Shown here in pieces: positions 42,401-50,776 of a stretch of DNA of 64,000 bases; the first letter of the stretch is position 1; each line of letters starts with the position of its first letter. A program made the translations under genes and the position numbers. This DNA is from Pirellulales bacterium. Lineage in GTDB: Bacteria; Planctomycetota; Planctomycetia; Pirellulales; JAEUIK01. The DNA lies in assembly GCA_019636335.1 (NCBI GenBank), contig JAHBXR010000004.1:1-64000 (forward strand), given 5' to 3'. The notes under the pieces were generated by a model. The model saw only the letters and a list, made by a program, of their open reading frames with translations. It made no database searches and was not told where the DNA came from.

Positions 42401-44922
42401 TAGAGGGTTCCTCCCACGCTCGTCAGGTCCCATGGAGAGGAGCTACCTGGTCCGACGAAGATATCCTTGACGAGAACGGTTCCGGCTTCGGTCCCATCGC
42501 TCCTCCACAACTCGATGCCGTTCGTACCGTCACCTGCGCGGAAGTAGAGCGTTCCTCCCACGTTCGTCAGGGTATTCGGAGAAGAACCAGCAGAACCGGG
42601 GTAGATATCCTTGACACGGACGGTGCCGGCCTCGGTCCCGTCGCTCTTCCACACTTCGATGCCGTGCGTGCCATCGTCGGCGGTAAAGTAGAGCGTCCCC
42701 CCCACGTCTGTCAGGTCCCACGGAGAGGAATTATTGGGTCCGGCGTAGATATCTTTGACGCGGAGGGTTCCGGCCTCGGTGCCGTCGCTCTTCCACAACT
42801 CGACGCCGTTCGTGCCATCGATGGCAACAAAGTAGAGCGTCCCCCCCACGTTCGTCAGGAAGCGAGGATTGGAGCCATCCGGTCCGGCGAAGATATCCTT
42901 GACGCGCACGGTGCCGGCCTCGGTGCCGTTGCTCTCCCACAGCTCGATGCCATTCGTGCCATTGGTGGCGCTGAAATAGAGTGTACCTCCCACGTTCGTG
43001 AGGTACCTCGGAAAGGAGCTATTTGAACCGGCGAAGATATCCTTGACGCGCACGGTGCCGGTCGCGGTCCCATTGCTCTTCCACAACTCGCGGCCGTTCG
43101 TGCCATCGTGGGCGCTGAAGTAGAGCGTCCCCCCCACGTTCATGAAGTTACTTGGATCGGAGCCACCCGATCCGGCGAGGATATCCTTGACGCGCACGGT
43201 CCCAGACTCGGTGCCGTCGCTCTTCCACAACTCGGTGCCGCTCGTCCCGTCGTTGGCGGTGAAGTAGAGGGTCCCCCCCACGTTCGTCAGGTTACCCGGA
43301 TTGGAGCTATTTGAGCCGGCGAAGATATCCTTGACGCGCACGGTGCCGGCCTCGGTCCCGTCGCTCTTCCATAACTCGCGGCCGTTCGTGCCATCGTGGG
43401 CGCTGAAGTAAAGGGTTCCCCCCACGTTCGTCAGGTTATTCGGAAAGGAGCCATCTGATCCGGCGACGATATCCTTGACACGGACGGTGCCGGCCTCGGT
43501 CCCATCGCTCTTCCACAACTCGGTGCCGCTCGTCCCGTCGTTGGCGCGGAAGTAGAGCGTCCCCCCCACGTTCGTCAGGTACCGCGGATCGGAGCTATTT
43601 GAGCCGGCGAAGATATCCTTGACGCGGACGGTGCCGGCCTCGGTCCCGTCGCTTCTCCACAACTCGAAGCCATTCGTGCCATCGAAGGCGCGGAAGTAGA
43701 GCGTTCCTCCCACGTTCGTCAGGTTACTCGACCCGGAGGAATTACCAAATCCGGCGAAGATATCCTTGACGCGCATGGTGCCGGACTCGGTGCCGTTGCT
43801 CTTCCACAACTCGACGCCAGCCGCCTCGTCAAGAGCGGTGAAGTAGAGCGTTCCCCCCACATTCGTCAGGTTCGACGGGTAGGAGCTACCTTGTCCGGTG
43901 ACGATGTCCTTGACGATTACGGTGCTGGCTACGGTCCCGTTGGTCCTTAACAACTCAATGCCCAGCCCGGTAAGCGCGGTGAAGTAGAGCGTTCCCCCCA
44001 TGTCCGTCAGGTTACCCGGAGAGGAGCTCATTGAGTCGCCGGTGAAATCGATGAAGATGACCGTGCCGGCCTCGGTCCCATCGCTCTTCCACAACTCGCG
44101 GCCGAACGTGCTATGAAAGGCGGTGAAGTAGAGGGTCCCCCCCGCGTTCGTCAAGTTATCCGGAAGGGAGCCACCTGATCCAGCGACGATATCCTTGACA
44201 CGGACGGTGCCGGCCTCGGTCCCATCGCTCTTCCACAACTCGCGGTTACCCACGAGAAGCAGTTCATCCGCTACATCCCCGGCGGTGAAGTAGAGAGTCC
44301 CGCTCACATTCGTCAGTTTACTCGGAAGGGAGTTATTTATTCCGGGGAAGATATCCTTGACACGGACGGTGCCGGCCTCGGTCCCATCGCTCTTCCACAA
44401 CTCGGTACCGTGCGTCTCATCAAAGGCGGTGAAGTAGAGCGTCCCCCCCACGTTCGTCAAGTTACTCGGACCGGAGCCACCTGATCCGGCGACGATATCC
44501 TTGACACGGACGGTGCCGGCCTCGGTCCCGTCGCTCTTCCACAGCTCAACGCCGCTCGTGCCATCGTCGGCGCTGAAGTAGAGCGTCCCCCCTAGGTTCG
44601 TCAGGTATCGCGGATCGGAATGATCTGATCCAGCGCGGATATCCTTGACGCGGACGGTGCCGGCCTCGGTCCCGTCGCTCTTCCACAACTCAAAGCCGCT
44701 TGCGCCATCGTAGGCGGTGAAGTAGAGCGTGCCTCCGACTTCGACGAACCGTAATGGGCTCGAACCAAGTCCTACTGCATTGATGTCTCTCACCATCTCG
44801 GGCGTGGCGGATAAGAGCCGGCGATCTTCAAGGGGTTCGAGCCCTGACTGACGCGAGATAGTCGATAGAGTCGCGCGGCAAAAACCCCCAGAGCGCCGCT
44901 GAGCATGCCTTCGATACCGCAT
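39439..44922 (-). CDS. Giant surface protein: LEPR-XLL, 26 ELWKSDGT repeats, cadherin/PKD and RTX repeats
   Basis: About 1827 residues. The ATG at 44922 (AAAGGTG upstream) is preferred to the GTG at 44931. GLEPLEDRRLLSA near residue 27 is the planctomycete LEPR-XLL-type N-terminus. Residues 55-1285 hold 26 units of about 48 residues, each GGTLYFSADDGTNGRELWKS followed by DGTEAGTVRVKDI and a variable Ser/Asn loop. Then come a cadherin-like domain (DAGDTLTFSLGPGAPAGMTI), a PKD-like domain (FQIDWDGNGTFD) and RTX calcium-binding nonapeptides (GGAGNDVLSGGSGNDSVSGG). It is probably a secreted adhesive or structural protein that folds with calcium. It is the main cargo of the element between the tRNA copies. 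Confidence 0.93.
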   Translation of the reverse strand: MRYRRHAQRRSGGFCRATLSTISRQSGLEPLEDRRLLSATPEMVRDINAVGLGSSPLRFVEVGGTLYFTAYDGASGFELWKSDGTEAGTVRVKDIRAGSDHSDPRYLTNLGGTLYFSADDGTSGVELWKSDGTEAGTVRVKDIVAGSGGSGPSNLTNVGGTLYFTAFDETHGTELWKSDGTEAGTVRVKDIFPGINNSLPSKLTNVSGTLYFTAGDVADELLLVGNRELWKSDGTEAGTVRVKDIVAGSGGSLPDNLTNAGGTLYFTAFHSTFGRELWKSDGTEAGTVIFIDFTGDSMSSSPGNLTDMGGTLYFTALTGLGIELLRTNGTVASTVIVKDIVTGQGSSYPSNLTNVGGTLYFTALDEAAGVELWKSNGTESGTMRVKDIFAGFGNSSGSSNLTNVGGTLYFRAFDGTNGFELWRSDGTEAGTVRVKDIFAGSNSSDPRYLTNVGGTLYFRANDGTSGTELWKSDGTEAGTVRVKDIVAGSDGSFPNNLTNVGGTLYFSAHDGTNGRELWKSDGTEAGTVRVKDIFAGSNSSNPGNLTNVGGTLYFTANDGTSGTELWKSDGTESGTVRVKDILAGSGGSDPSNFMNVGGTLYFSAHDGTNGRELWKSNGTATGTVRVKDIFAGSNSSFPRYLTNVGGTLYFSATNGTNGIELWESNGTEAGTVRVKDIFAGPDGSNPRFLTNVGGTLYFVAIDGTNGVELWKSDGTEAGTLRVKDIYAGPNNSSPWDLTDVGGTLYFTADDGTHGIEVWKSDGTEAGTVRVKDIYPGSAGSSPNTLTNVGGTLYFRAGDGTNGIELWRSDGTEAGTVLVKDIFVGPGSSSPWDLTSVGGTLYFSADDGMRGVELWKLHGIEVDTVRVKDIHAGASNSYPNNLTNVGGALYFSAHDGTNGRELWKSDGTEAGTVRVKDIHAGSGSSYPGNLTNVGGILYFSANDGTNGRELWKSDGTEAGTVRVKDIHAGSGSSYPGNLTNVGGTLYFSATAEANNSELWKSDGTEAGTVRIKDIHAGSGSSYPRYLTNVGGTLYFSATDGTNGFELWKSDGTEAGTVRIKDIFIGSGNSFPRYLTNVGGTLYFSATDGTNGRELWKSDGTEAGTVRVKDIHTGSGDSYPRYLTNVEGALYFSADDGLNGRELWKSDGTEAGTVRIKDIRAGAASSYPRYLTNMGGALYFSADDGANGHELWKSDGTVLGTIRIEDIRAGVGSSYPRHLTNVGGMLYFSADDGTSGRELWRSDGTAAGTIRVKDIFINSNSSDPQYLTNVSGTLYFAANDGTTGREIWKFDPNDAPQFDPIDQQTVGEGPWSLIVSATDLDAGDTLTFSLGPGAPAGMTIAPGPGARQATISWIAPENLSVSPNPFSIEIIVTDNGIGTLSSSAFVEITVVNAPPIAGVSGPMTTRTGISEDFVLTAADPSSVDQSAGFTFQIDWDGNGTFDQTVVGPSGTLVSHTFTTAGSFRVQVRATDKDGGASENAVHTIHLWRLAQVSANLEWEGSGGDDAVEFIQTGAHAVEVRTTKVGGFATNVVETYSGVTGRVIGRGHAGHDRLDAGALTTISATLEGGRHHDTLIGGAADDILRGEFVGAKGDGAEGNDSITGGPGNDLIEGDGLEGGKDTIRGGSGNDTILGDGSDGAEGRADSLFGDDGNDQIFGHHGNDFIDGGNDHDLITGGDGGESNDTLLGGAGNDVLSGGSGNDSVSGGAGNDVLLGGFGRDTLRGEAGEDLLLADKTNFDLNAAALLALHAEWSSAGSYEDRVAHLTGAPGGANGTTYLVPGMTVFDDEAVDNLTGGATDLDWFLYNLFQDILGDHEANEEEVNTAGFVMP
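41060..44750 (-). repeat. Tandem 144-bp repeats in the giant protein gene
   Basis: About 25 full and one partial unit of roughly 144 bp. Many units share near-identical blocks, for example TCGGTCCCGTCGCTCTTCCA and TTCCCCCCACGTTCGTCAGG with little change. The variable zone encodes the Ser/Asn-rich loop after KDI. This much nucleotide identity points to recent duplication or gene conversion between units rather than to protein selection alone. Confidence 0.9.
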
Positions 44923-45462
44923 TGGAAACACCTTTGTTGGTCAATGGTGTAGCGCTATGCGACGCCGACTCGTGCGTCGCCCGACCGCATGGAGAATACT
45001 GATACTGCGCAGATGACTGCCCCAACCCGGGCGGCAGGGCAACGGCGCCACGCCGCGGTCAGGCTCCCTCGCGCTCCAGACGCCTCGCCCTGCCGCGCCG
45101 ACACTGGCTAATGCTTAATCCGGAAGAATCTCCCCGCCATCCACCGCGGAACGAACATTTTGAGGCAAAAAAGCCTCGTCCGTAGAATCCGTGGGGGGAA
45201 TACCAGATGTACGTGGGCTTCCTGCGCTGCGGAGGCCAGGGCTTGCGAGCCGTGGAGCTACTGGGAGACGGTGTGTGACGCGGCCTGAAACAGGCGCCGT
45301 CTCGTCCCACATTCGGCCTTCGGCCGACTGGGCTGCATCCGTGCGACGGGCAAGTAATGCGGCGGTCACACCGGCGAAATGCGCCACATCCGCTCGTTCT
45401 TGATGGATTGCGCCTCGCGCAGCAGAGCAAATCTCTGTAGCACCTGCTTGAACTTCTCTCCC
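44923..45462. other. Distal noncoding end of the element
   Basis: About 540 bases with no convincing gene. The minus-strand promoter of the giant protein should be here. A short GAGGC/GCCTC hairpin lies at 45162-45177. A minus-strand frame ending at 45366 carries a protein-like tail (KFKQVLQRFALLREAQSIKN), which could be a decayed gene end, but nothing recognisable precedes it. Confidence 0.4.
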
Positions 45463-45475
45463 GAGCTACAGGCGC
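45463..45475 (+). repeat. Putative attachment site attR (copy of the tRNA-Arg 5' end)
   Basis: GAGCTACAGGCGC, identical to 37244-37256 and in direct orientation, lies 27 bases before the end of the acyl-CoA dehydrogenase gene. The sequence on its left does not form the rest of a tRNA. The spacing of the two copies is 8.2 kb. Confidence 0.5.
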
Positions 45476-45502
45476 GTGACTCTATTCTTATCCGTCCCGC
45501 CG

Positions 45503-46624
45503 TCAAGCGTCGATCAACTGTCGCGCCAGCAGTTCTCGGTGATAGATTGCGTCGCCGAAGTAGATTTCCGCGGCCTTGGCGCGCTTGTAGTACAGTTGCA
45601 GATCGTGTTCCCAGGTGAAGCCGATGCCGCCGTGAACCTGGATGGCGCGGTTGCCCACTTCCCGCGCGGCGTCGGATAGATAGGCCTTGGCGATCGAGAC
45701 GGCGCTTTCCGCCGCGGGATCGTTCTCCGAGAGCGCCCAGGCGACGTAATACGCGGCCGAGCGGCCGCTTTCGAGCCAGAGCAGTACGTCGGCCAGTTGG
45801 TGTTGCACCGCCTGGAACGAACCGACCGGTTTGCCGAATTGCTCGCGCGTCTGCACGTAGGCCGTCGCCGTCTCGAGCATCCACTGCATGCCCCCCACTA
45901 GCTCGGCGCACACGACGACGGTGGCCGTCTGCACGCCGCGCGCGAGCGCCTGCTCGGCGGCAGCCCCCTCGGCCAGCACCGCGCTCTTGGCAACCTCGAC
46001 GTTCTTGAACGTCACCTCGTAGAGCTTGCGCGTGGCGTCGATGGCCGGCGTGGCGCGCACGTCGAGTCCCGCAGAATTCCGCTCGATCGCCACGATCGCC
46101 CGCTCGCCGTCGAGCTGCGCGACGACGAGTAGCAGGTCGGCCACCGCGGCATCGAGCACGAGGAGTTTCTGGCCGTTCAATCGCACGCGGTCGCTTTGCA
46201 CGGTGGCGGTCAATTCGCTCGCCGCACCGGTCCAGTCGAAGCTTGACTCGAGCAGCGCCACGGTGGCGCGCAGCTCCCCCGTGGCAAGGTTGGACAAGTA
46301 CTGCCGTATGCTCGTGGACGAGGGGATCGCCTGCAGCGTCGCCGAGGCCCAGAGATTCGACAGAAAGGGTCCTGGCAGGCAGGCGCGCCCCATCTCTTCG
46401 GCCACGACGGCCAGCTCGACCAGGCCCAGGCCCAGCCCGCCGTCACTTTCGGCGACGATCATGCCCAGCCAGCCCTGTTCGGCCATGCCGCTCCACAGCT
46501 CGGGATCGTACGCCGTGTCGCTATCCATCAAGCGCCGCACGCGTGACGTGGGGCACTCGCCGGCAAGAAACGTCCGGGCCGTCTGCTGCATCAATCGCTG
46601 CGTATCGGAAAGATCGAATTCCAT
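45503..46624 (-). CDS. Acyl-CoA dehydrogenase, second subunit-like
   Basis: A 373-residue flavoprotein-family member. The N-terminal helical domain begins FDLSDTQRLMQQTARTFLAG. The middle beta domain is degenerate compared with its neighbour and lacks a clear FAD-binding WIT/S motif. The C-terminal helical domain keeps QFGKPVGSFQAVQHQLAD and HGGIGFTWEHDLQLYYKRAK, where the Glu is at the position used by some catalytic bases. It lies 27 bases downstream of a full-length paralogue on the same strand. Such adjacent pairs form alpha2-beta2 dehydrogenases for bulky acyl-CoAs in actinobacteria, so a similar heterocomplex is likely. Confidence 0.88.
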   Translation of the reverse strand: MEFDLSDTQRLMQQTARTFLAGECPTSRVRRLMDSDTAYDPELWSGMAEQGWLGMIVAESDGGLGLGLVELAVVAEEMGRACLPGPFLSNLWASATLQAIPSSTSIRQYLSNLATGELRATVALLESSFDWTGAASELTATVQSDRVRLNGQKLLVLDAAVADLLLVVAQLDGERAIVAIERNSAGLDVRATPAIDATRKLYEVTFKNVEVAKSAVLAEGAAAEQALARGVQTATVVVCAELVGGMQWMLETATAYVQTREQFGKPVGSFQAVQHQLADVLLWLESGRSAAYYVAWALSENDPAAESAVSIAKAYLSDAAREVGNRAIQVHGGIGFTWEHDLQLYYKRAKAAEIYFGDAIYHRELLARQLIDA

Positions 46625-46651
46625 GGCTGCCGAATCTTTAAAGGTCGTGTG

Positions 46652-47830
46652 CTAGTAACTCTTGCCCAGGCCGAGGACGCGCTGCGCCACGATATTGCGT
46701 TGCACTTCACTCGTGCCGGCTTCGATCGTATTGCCGCGCGAACGCAGGTAGTGGTAGATCCACTGCCCACCGTCGAACTCCTCGAGTTGCGCCGCCGGCC
46801 CCAGGATCTCGAAGGCGGCCTGCGTCATCCGCTGGTTGTATTCGCTCCAGAAGAGTTTCTGAATCGAGCCCTCGGGCCCGGGCATGCCGGTCTTCATCAA
46901 CTTGGTCAGAGCGCGGCTCGTATTGAGGCGGAAGATCTCCAGCTCCAGATACAACTGCGCCAACTTCTGCCGCGTCAAGGGGCAATCGGCTGCCGGCGCT
47001 TGGCCGGCGCGCGGCTGCCGCGCGTGTGCGATCAAGGCCTCGAGATTGCGTTTGAACATGGCATACAGGCCCGAGCCCAGGTTTGCCCGTTCGTTGGCCA
47101 GCGCCGTGATGGCCACCGGCCAGCCCTGGTTCTCCTGGCCCAGCATCTCGCTCACTGGCACGCGGACATCGGTCAAGAAGACTTCGTTAAACGCGCTGTC
47201 TCCCGACATCATTTTCAACGGACGCACCTCGATGCCTGGCGAGTGCATGTCGACCAGCAGGCAGGTAATGCCACGATGCTTGGGCGCGGCTGGATCGGTC
47301 CTGGTCAGCAGCAGGCAGCGATGCGCGAGATGGGCGAAGCTGGTCCAGATCTTCTGGCCGTTGACGACATAGTGGTCGCCCTCGCGCACGGCCCGCGTGC
47401 CGAGCGAGGCAAGATCGCTGCCGGCGTTCGGTTCCGAAAAGCCCTGGCACCAGATCTCCTCGCCCGAGAGGATTTTGGCGAGATAGCAGTTCTTTTGCTC
47501 CTGCGTTCCCACCGAGATGATCGTCGGACCGACGAGCGACAGCCCGATCACGCCGATCGGCTCGGGCGCGTTGGCGGCGGCCATTTCTTCCTGGAAGATG
47601 GCCTGCTCGATGAACGAGGCGCCCCGCCCGCCATACTCCTTGGGCCACGCAATGCCGGCCCAGCCACCATCGAACAGCGTGCGCTGCCACGCCTGGAGAT
47701 AATCGGTATAGGCCCCGCTCGATTCCGCTTCGTGCGCGGCGCCGCTCCAAGGGGCGGGCTGGTTCACCTCGAGCCACGCCCGCAGTTCGTCGCGAAACGC
47801 CAGTTCGCTCGCTGTCAGCTTCAAATCCAT
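46652..47830 (-). CDS. Acyl-CoA dehydrogenase
   Basis: A 392-residue FAD-dependent dehydrogenase that introduces a 2,3-double bond into acyl-CoA. Landmarks are WPKEYGGRGASFIEQAIFQE, CQGFSEPNAGSDLASLGTRA, VNGQKIWTSFAHLAHRCLLL and the C-terminal EAGTSEVQRNIVAQRVLGL. It has the complete FAD-binding set, unlike the next gene. It is divergent from a sulfatase gene. The substrate is unknown; steroid or other bulky acyl-CoA is possible by analogy with paired enzymes. Confidence 0.92.
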   Translation of the reverse strand: MDLKLTASELAFRDELRAWLEVNQPAPWSGAAHEAESSGAYTDYLQAWQRTLFDGGWAGIAWPKEYGGRGASFIEQAIFQEEMAAANAPEPIGVIGLSLVGPTIISVGTQEQKNCYLAKILSGEEIWCQGFSEPNAGSDLASLGTRAVREGDHYVVNGQKIWTSFAHLAHRCLLLTRTDPAAPKHRGITCLLVDMHSPGIEVRPLKMMSGDSAFNEVFLTDVRVPVSEMLGQENQGWPVAITALANERANLGSGLYAMFKRNLEALIAHARQPRAGQAPAADCPLTRQKLAQLYLELEIFRLNTSRALTKLMKTGMPGPEGSIQKLFWSEYNQRMTQAAFEILGPAAQLEEFDGGQWIYHYLRSRGNTIEAGTSEVQRNIVAQRVLGLGKSY

Positions 47831-48045
47831 CGATCGTACTCGTGTCGAATGTTACTTCCGCAAAAAAGGCGCGCCACGGCGAAATACTCGTCACGGCGAA
47901 TTCGGACGATGATAGCCGAGCGGACTCCAGGCGACTACTCACCGGGAACGCGAGAATCGCCCCCGGCGGCAACTCGACGCGGCAGGGTCCGGCAGCGATA
48001 ATCGACAGCGCGGTTCACACGCGTAGGCCCAGGAGAGTTCCGGTG

Positions 48046-49407
48046 ATGAAAATGTTGCTTGCGATCGCGAGCCTGCTACTCGCGTTGCCCCTTTCATCGC
48101 GAGCTGCGGACCAGGCACGCCCCAATATCCTGTTGATCGTGGCCGACGATCTCGGCTGGAGCGATGTCGGCTGGCACGGCGGTTATGCCAAGACGCCCCA
48201 TCTCGATCGACTGGTCGAAACGGGCGTCGAGTTCGACCAGCACTACGTGCAGCCGGTCTGCACGCCGACGCGTACCGCCCTGATGAGTGGCCGCTACCCT
48301 GGCCGGTTCGGACCGCACGCCCTGGCGCCGAGCAATCTCCGGGCGATGCCCCTCGGTACCGTGACGCTGGCGGCGGCGCTTCGCTCGCTGGGTTACCGCA
48401 CCTACCAGTCGGGCAAGTGGCACCTGGGCGCACGGCCCGAGTGGGGCCCCAATCAGTTCGGCTTCGATCATGGCTACGGCACTCTCACCGGCGCCGCCGA
48501 TCCCTGGAATCACAAGTATCGGCCCGGTCCCTACGAAGAGACCTGGCACCGCGATGGAGTTCTGGGGCCTGAGCCGGGCAACGCCACCGAACTGGTAGCC
48601 GCCGAGGCCGTCCGCCGCATCGAAGAGCGCCACACGCCCTGGTTCATCTACGTCCCCTTCCACGCGGTCCATACGCCGGTCGATGCGCCGGATGAGTACA
48701 AGCGACTCTACGACGGCGTGACGTTTCACGCCGATCCCGAGAAGCACGATTCGCGCTTGCGCATGGCGGCCATGATCTCGCAGCTCGATGCGAAGGTGGG
48801 CGAGCTCGTTGCGGCCCTCGAGCGCACCGGACAGCGCGACAACACCTTGATCGTCTTTACCAGCGACAACGGCGGCATCGAGTCGCTGAAGAACGCCTAC
48901 GTGAGCGACGTCGGGCATTCGCCACTCAACAGCGAGAACGATCCGCTGCGCGGACAGAAGAACACGCTTTACGAGGGAGGAATCCGCGTCTGCGCCTTCG
49001 CCAACTGGCCCGGCCAGCTCCGTCCGCGCAAGCACACCGAGCCGCTGCACGCCGTCGACTGGTTTCCCACGCTGGCGAGCGTGACGGGCTACGCGCCTCC
49101 GTGGGATCTCGCCTGGGATGGGGTCAACCAATGGCAAGCGATCGCCGGCGAGCAGACGCCGAGCGAGCCGCGCACGATTTACATCGCCATGAAGAAAGGT
49201 CACGCCCTGCGGCACGGCGACTGGAAGTTGATCGTCGCCGGCAAGAACGCTCCGGAGCTATTCAATTTGGCCAACGATCCCTACGAAAAGTACGACCTCG
49301 CCGGCGACGAGCCCGAACGAGTCGCCGAGCTGCAACAATTGCTCGCCCAGCAGAAGGCGCTCGATGTGGCCGAGTTGCCTGAGGATCTCGTCGGGTTTCC
49401 TCCCTAA
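48046..49407 (+). CDS. Secreted sulfatase (arylsulfatase type)
   Basis: A 453-residue sulfatase. The start at 48046 (AGGAGAG upstream) gives signal peptide MKMLLAIASLLLALPLSSRA. The metal-binding NILLIVADDLGWSDVGWHGG opens the mature enzyme, and CTPTRTALMSGRYPGR contains the CxPxR motif whose Cys is converted to formylglycine. TFKSGKWHLG-like YQSGKWHLG, FTSDNGGIE and a closing LFNLANDPYEKYDLA complete the pattern. It probably removes sulfate from marine polysaccharides outside the cytoplasm. It is divergent from the acyl-CoA dehydrogenases and followed by a protease. Confidence 0.93.
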   Translation: MKMLLAIASLLLALPLSSRAADQARPNILLIVADDLGWSDVGWHGGYAKTPHLDRLVETGVEFDQHYVQPVCTPTRTALMSGRYPGRFGPHALAPSNLRAMPLGTVTLAAALRSLGYRTYQSGKWHLGARPEWGPNQFGFDHGYGTLTGAADPWNHKYRPGPYEETWHRDGVLGPEPGNATELVAAEAVRRIEERHTPWFIYVPFHAVHTPVDAPDEYKRLYDGVTFHADPEKHDSRLRMAAMISQLDAKVGELVAALERTGQRDNTLIVFTSDNGGIESLKNAYVSDVGHSPLNSENDPLRGQKNTLYEGGIRVCAFANWPGQLRPRKHTEPLHAVDWFPTLASVTGYAPPWDLAWDGVNQWQAIAGEQTPSEPRTIYIAMKKGHALRHGDWKLIVAGKNAPELFNLANDPYEKYDLAGDEPERVAELQQLLAQQKALDVAELPEDLVGFPP

Positions 49408-49534
49408 GCGTTGCGGACCGTGCGCGAAATTACCAGCCGCGAATTGCAGTACCCAACAGGTTGCCGAGGGGGAGGAACGCAATCAAAGTGGAGGGATCAG
49501 ACTTTCACTTCCGGCCTTGAATCGTGGGTGGTAC

Positions 49535-50302
49535 ATGTCCGAATTACACGCTGCACCTAGCTCCTGTGTCATGCGGACATCCTTGTCCGCCCTCGTGTTG
49601 TTGTTCGTCAGCCATGCAGTGCTCGCCGAGCAACCCTTGCCGCGACAAGTACGAGATTCTGTCGTGCGCATCGTGTACCAACAGTCGGAGCACGCCTGTC
49701 TCGGCACGGGCACTTTCGTCGGCCACGACGAGGGACTAGGTCTCGTGGTCACGTGTGCGCATCTCTTCACCGAAGGAGTCGGCGAACCGTTCATCATCGG
49801 TCCCAACGGTCTGCAACGCGCTCATCTGGTGGCCATCGACGAAAAGAACGATCTCGCTTGCCTGCTCGTCGTCAGCAAGACTACGGCGGCCGTGGCCGTC
49901 GCTGCCGAGCGACCGCGGCGCGGCACGACACTTACCTGGTGTGGCTACGGAGAAGTTGGCGACTTTGTCGCCATGCGTGGCACGCTCGAGGAATATGCCA
50001 CGCTCCAAGGTGGCAAGGCAAACGGCGTGCTCGAAGTCACCGGCGCCGCGCGGCATGGCGATTCCGGCGGCCCGATCTTCAACGCGCGTGGCGAACTGGT
50101 GGCGGTCATCATGGGCACCGATGGCTCGCTCGTCGACGGCACGCACGGCGCGATCATCCGCGACTTTCTGGCGCAGCATCCCGTGACCGAGGAACTGCGC
50201 GCGAAGATGCTGGCCCGGCAGTCCCACCCGGTGCCCGACCGACTCCACGCGCTAGCACGACTGTCAGAAGAGGCGGGCGACATTATCAAGGCTTCCGAAT
50301 AG
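49535..50302 (+). CDS. Trypsin-like serine protease (secreted)
   Basis: A protease of the S1/HtrA-like fold, about 255 residues. An ATG at 49571 (MRTSLSALVLLFVSHAVLA) gives the cleanest signal peptide; 49535 is the longer alternative. The catalytic triad is His in VTCAHLFTEG, Asp in DEKNDLACLL and Ser in HGDSGGPIFN. GTGTFVGHDE and VIMGTDGS are consistent with the fold. There is no PDZ domain, so it is a single-domain enzyme. It lies 130 bases after the sulfatase. Confidence 0.87.
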   Translation: MSELHAAPSSCVMRTSLSALVLLFVSHAVLAEQPLPRQVRDSVVRIVYQQSEHACLGTGTFVGHDEGLGLVVTCAHLFTEGVGEPFIIGPNGLQRAHLVAIDEKNDLACLLVVSKTTAAVAVAAERPRRGTTLTWCGYGEVGDFVAMRGTLEEYATLQGGKANGVLEVTGAARHGDSGGPIFNARGELVAVIMGTDGSLVDGTHGAIIRDFLAQHPVTEELRAKMLARQSHPVPDRLHALARLSEEAGDIIKASE

Positions 50303-50776
50303 GGGCCGAGGCTCGATCGTCCACGGTGCGCCGCGACCTTGTCCGTTTCTCTTTACCGCATTTTCATTGACCCGCCTGTAACGGCGCGATACTTCTACAA
50401 GTGGTCGTTCGACCATTCTCTTTTATGTTCGCGCCGCACCGACGAGAGGAGGTGCCATTGAGGGAACGCGTCACTTCGCTGTGTTGTCGCGCGTAATGCC
50501 GTGCGTGGAACGGAAGAGCAGAGGCTGGCAAGGCATTCGTTCGCTGCTATTCATTCCGATTCTCCTCAGGCCATTCTGACGGCCTCTTCTTACGTTCTGC
50601 GGAATCCGTGCGCTTGGCGTTCGATGGTAGCGCCGGCAGGTAGACGGCCTCGCGCGCAGTTGGCCCGCATTCTTGCCGTCGGTCGACGCCCTGTCGGCTC
50701 GCGAGAGCTCGTTGTCTCCTCGCGTGCTGAGGTCGTCTCACCCCGCGCACCCACCGGAACCAGGAGGGAACGAGGC
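50303..50776. other. Intergenic region before the polytopic membrane protein
   Basis: About 470 bases without a gene. A palindrome TGGTCGTTCGACCA near 50402-50415, followed by TTCTCTTTT, could end transcription of the protease gene or serve as a regulator site. Nothing else is recognisable. Confidence 0.4.

Noticed and set aside
41060-44750. Regular repeats that might suggest a CRISPR array
   Set aside because: The units are 144 bp, in frame and coding, with no short palindromic repeat/spacer structure and no cas genes.
45059-45430. Minus-strand 123-codon frame at the distal end of the element
   Set aside because: Arg/Pro/Ser-rich composition without motif, and competing frames of similar length. 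Not supported as a gene.
45463-45475. Second tRNA gene
   Set aside because: Only the first 13 bases match. The remainder does not form D-, anticodon or T-arms, so it is a fragment, probably an attachment site.
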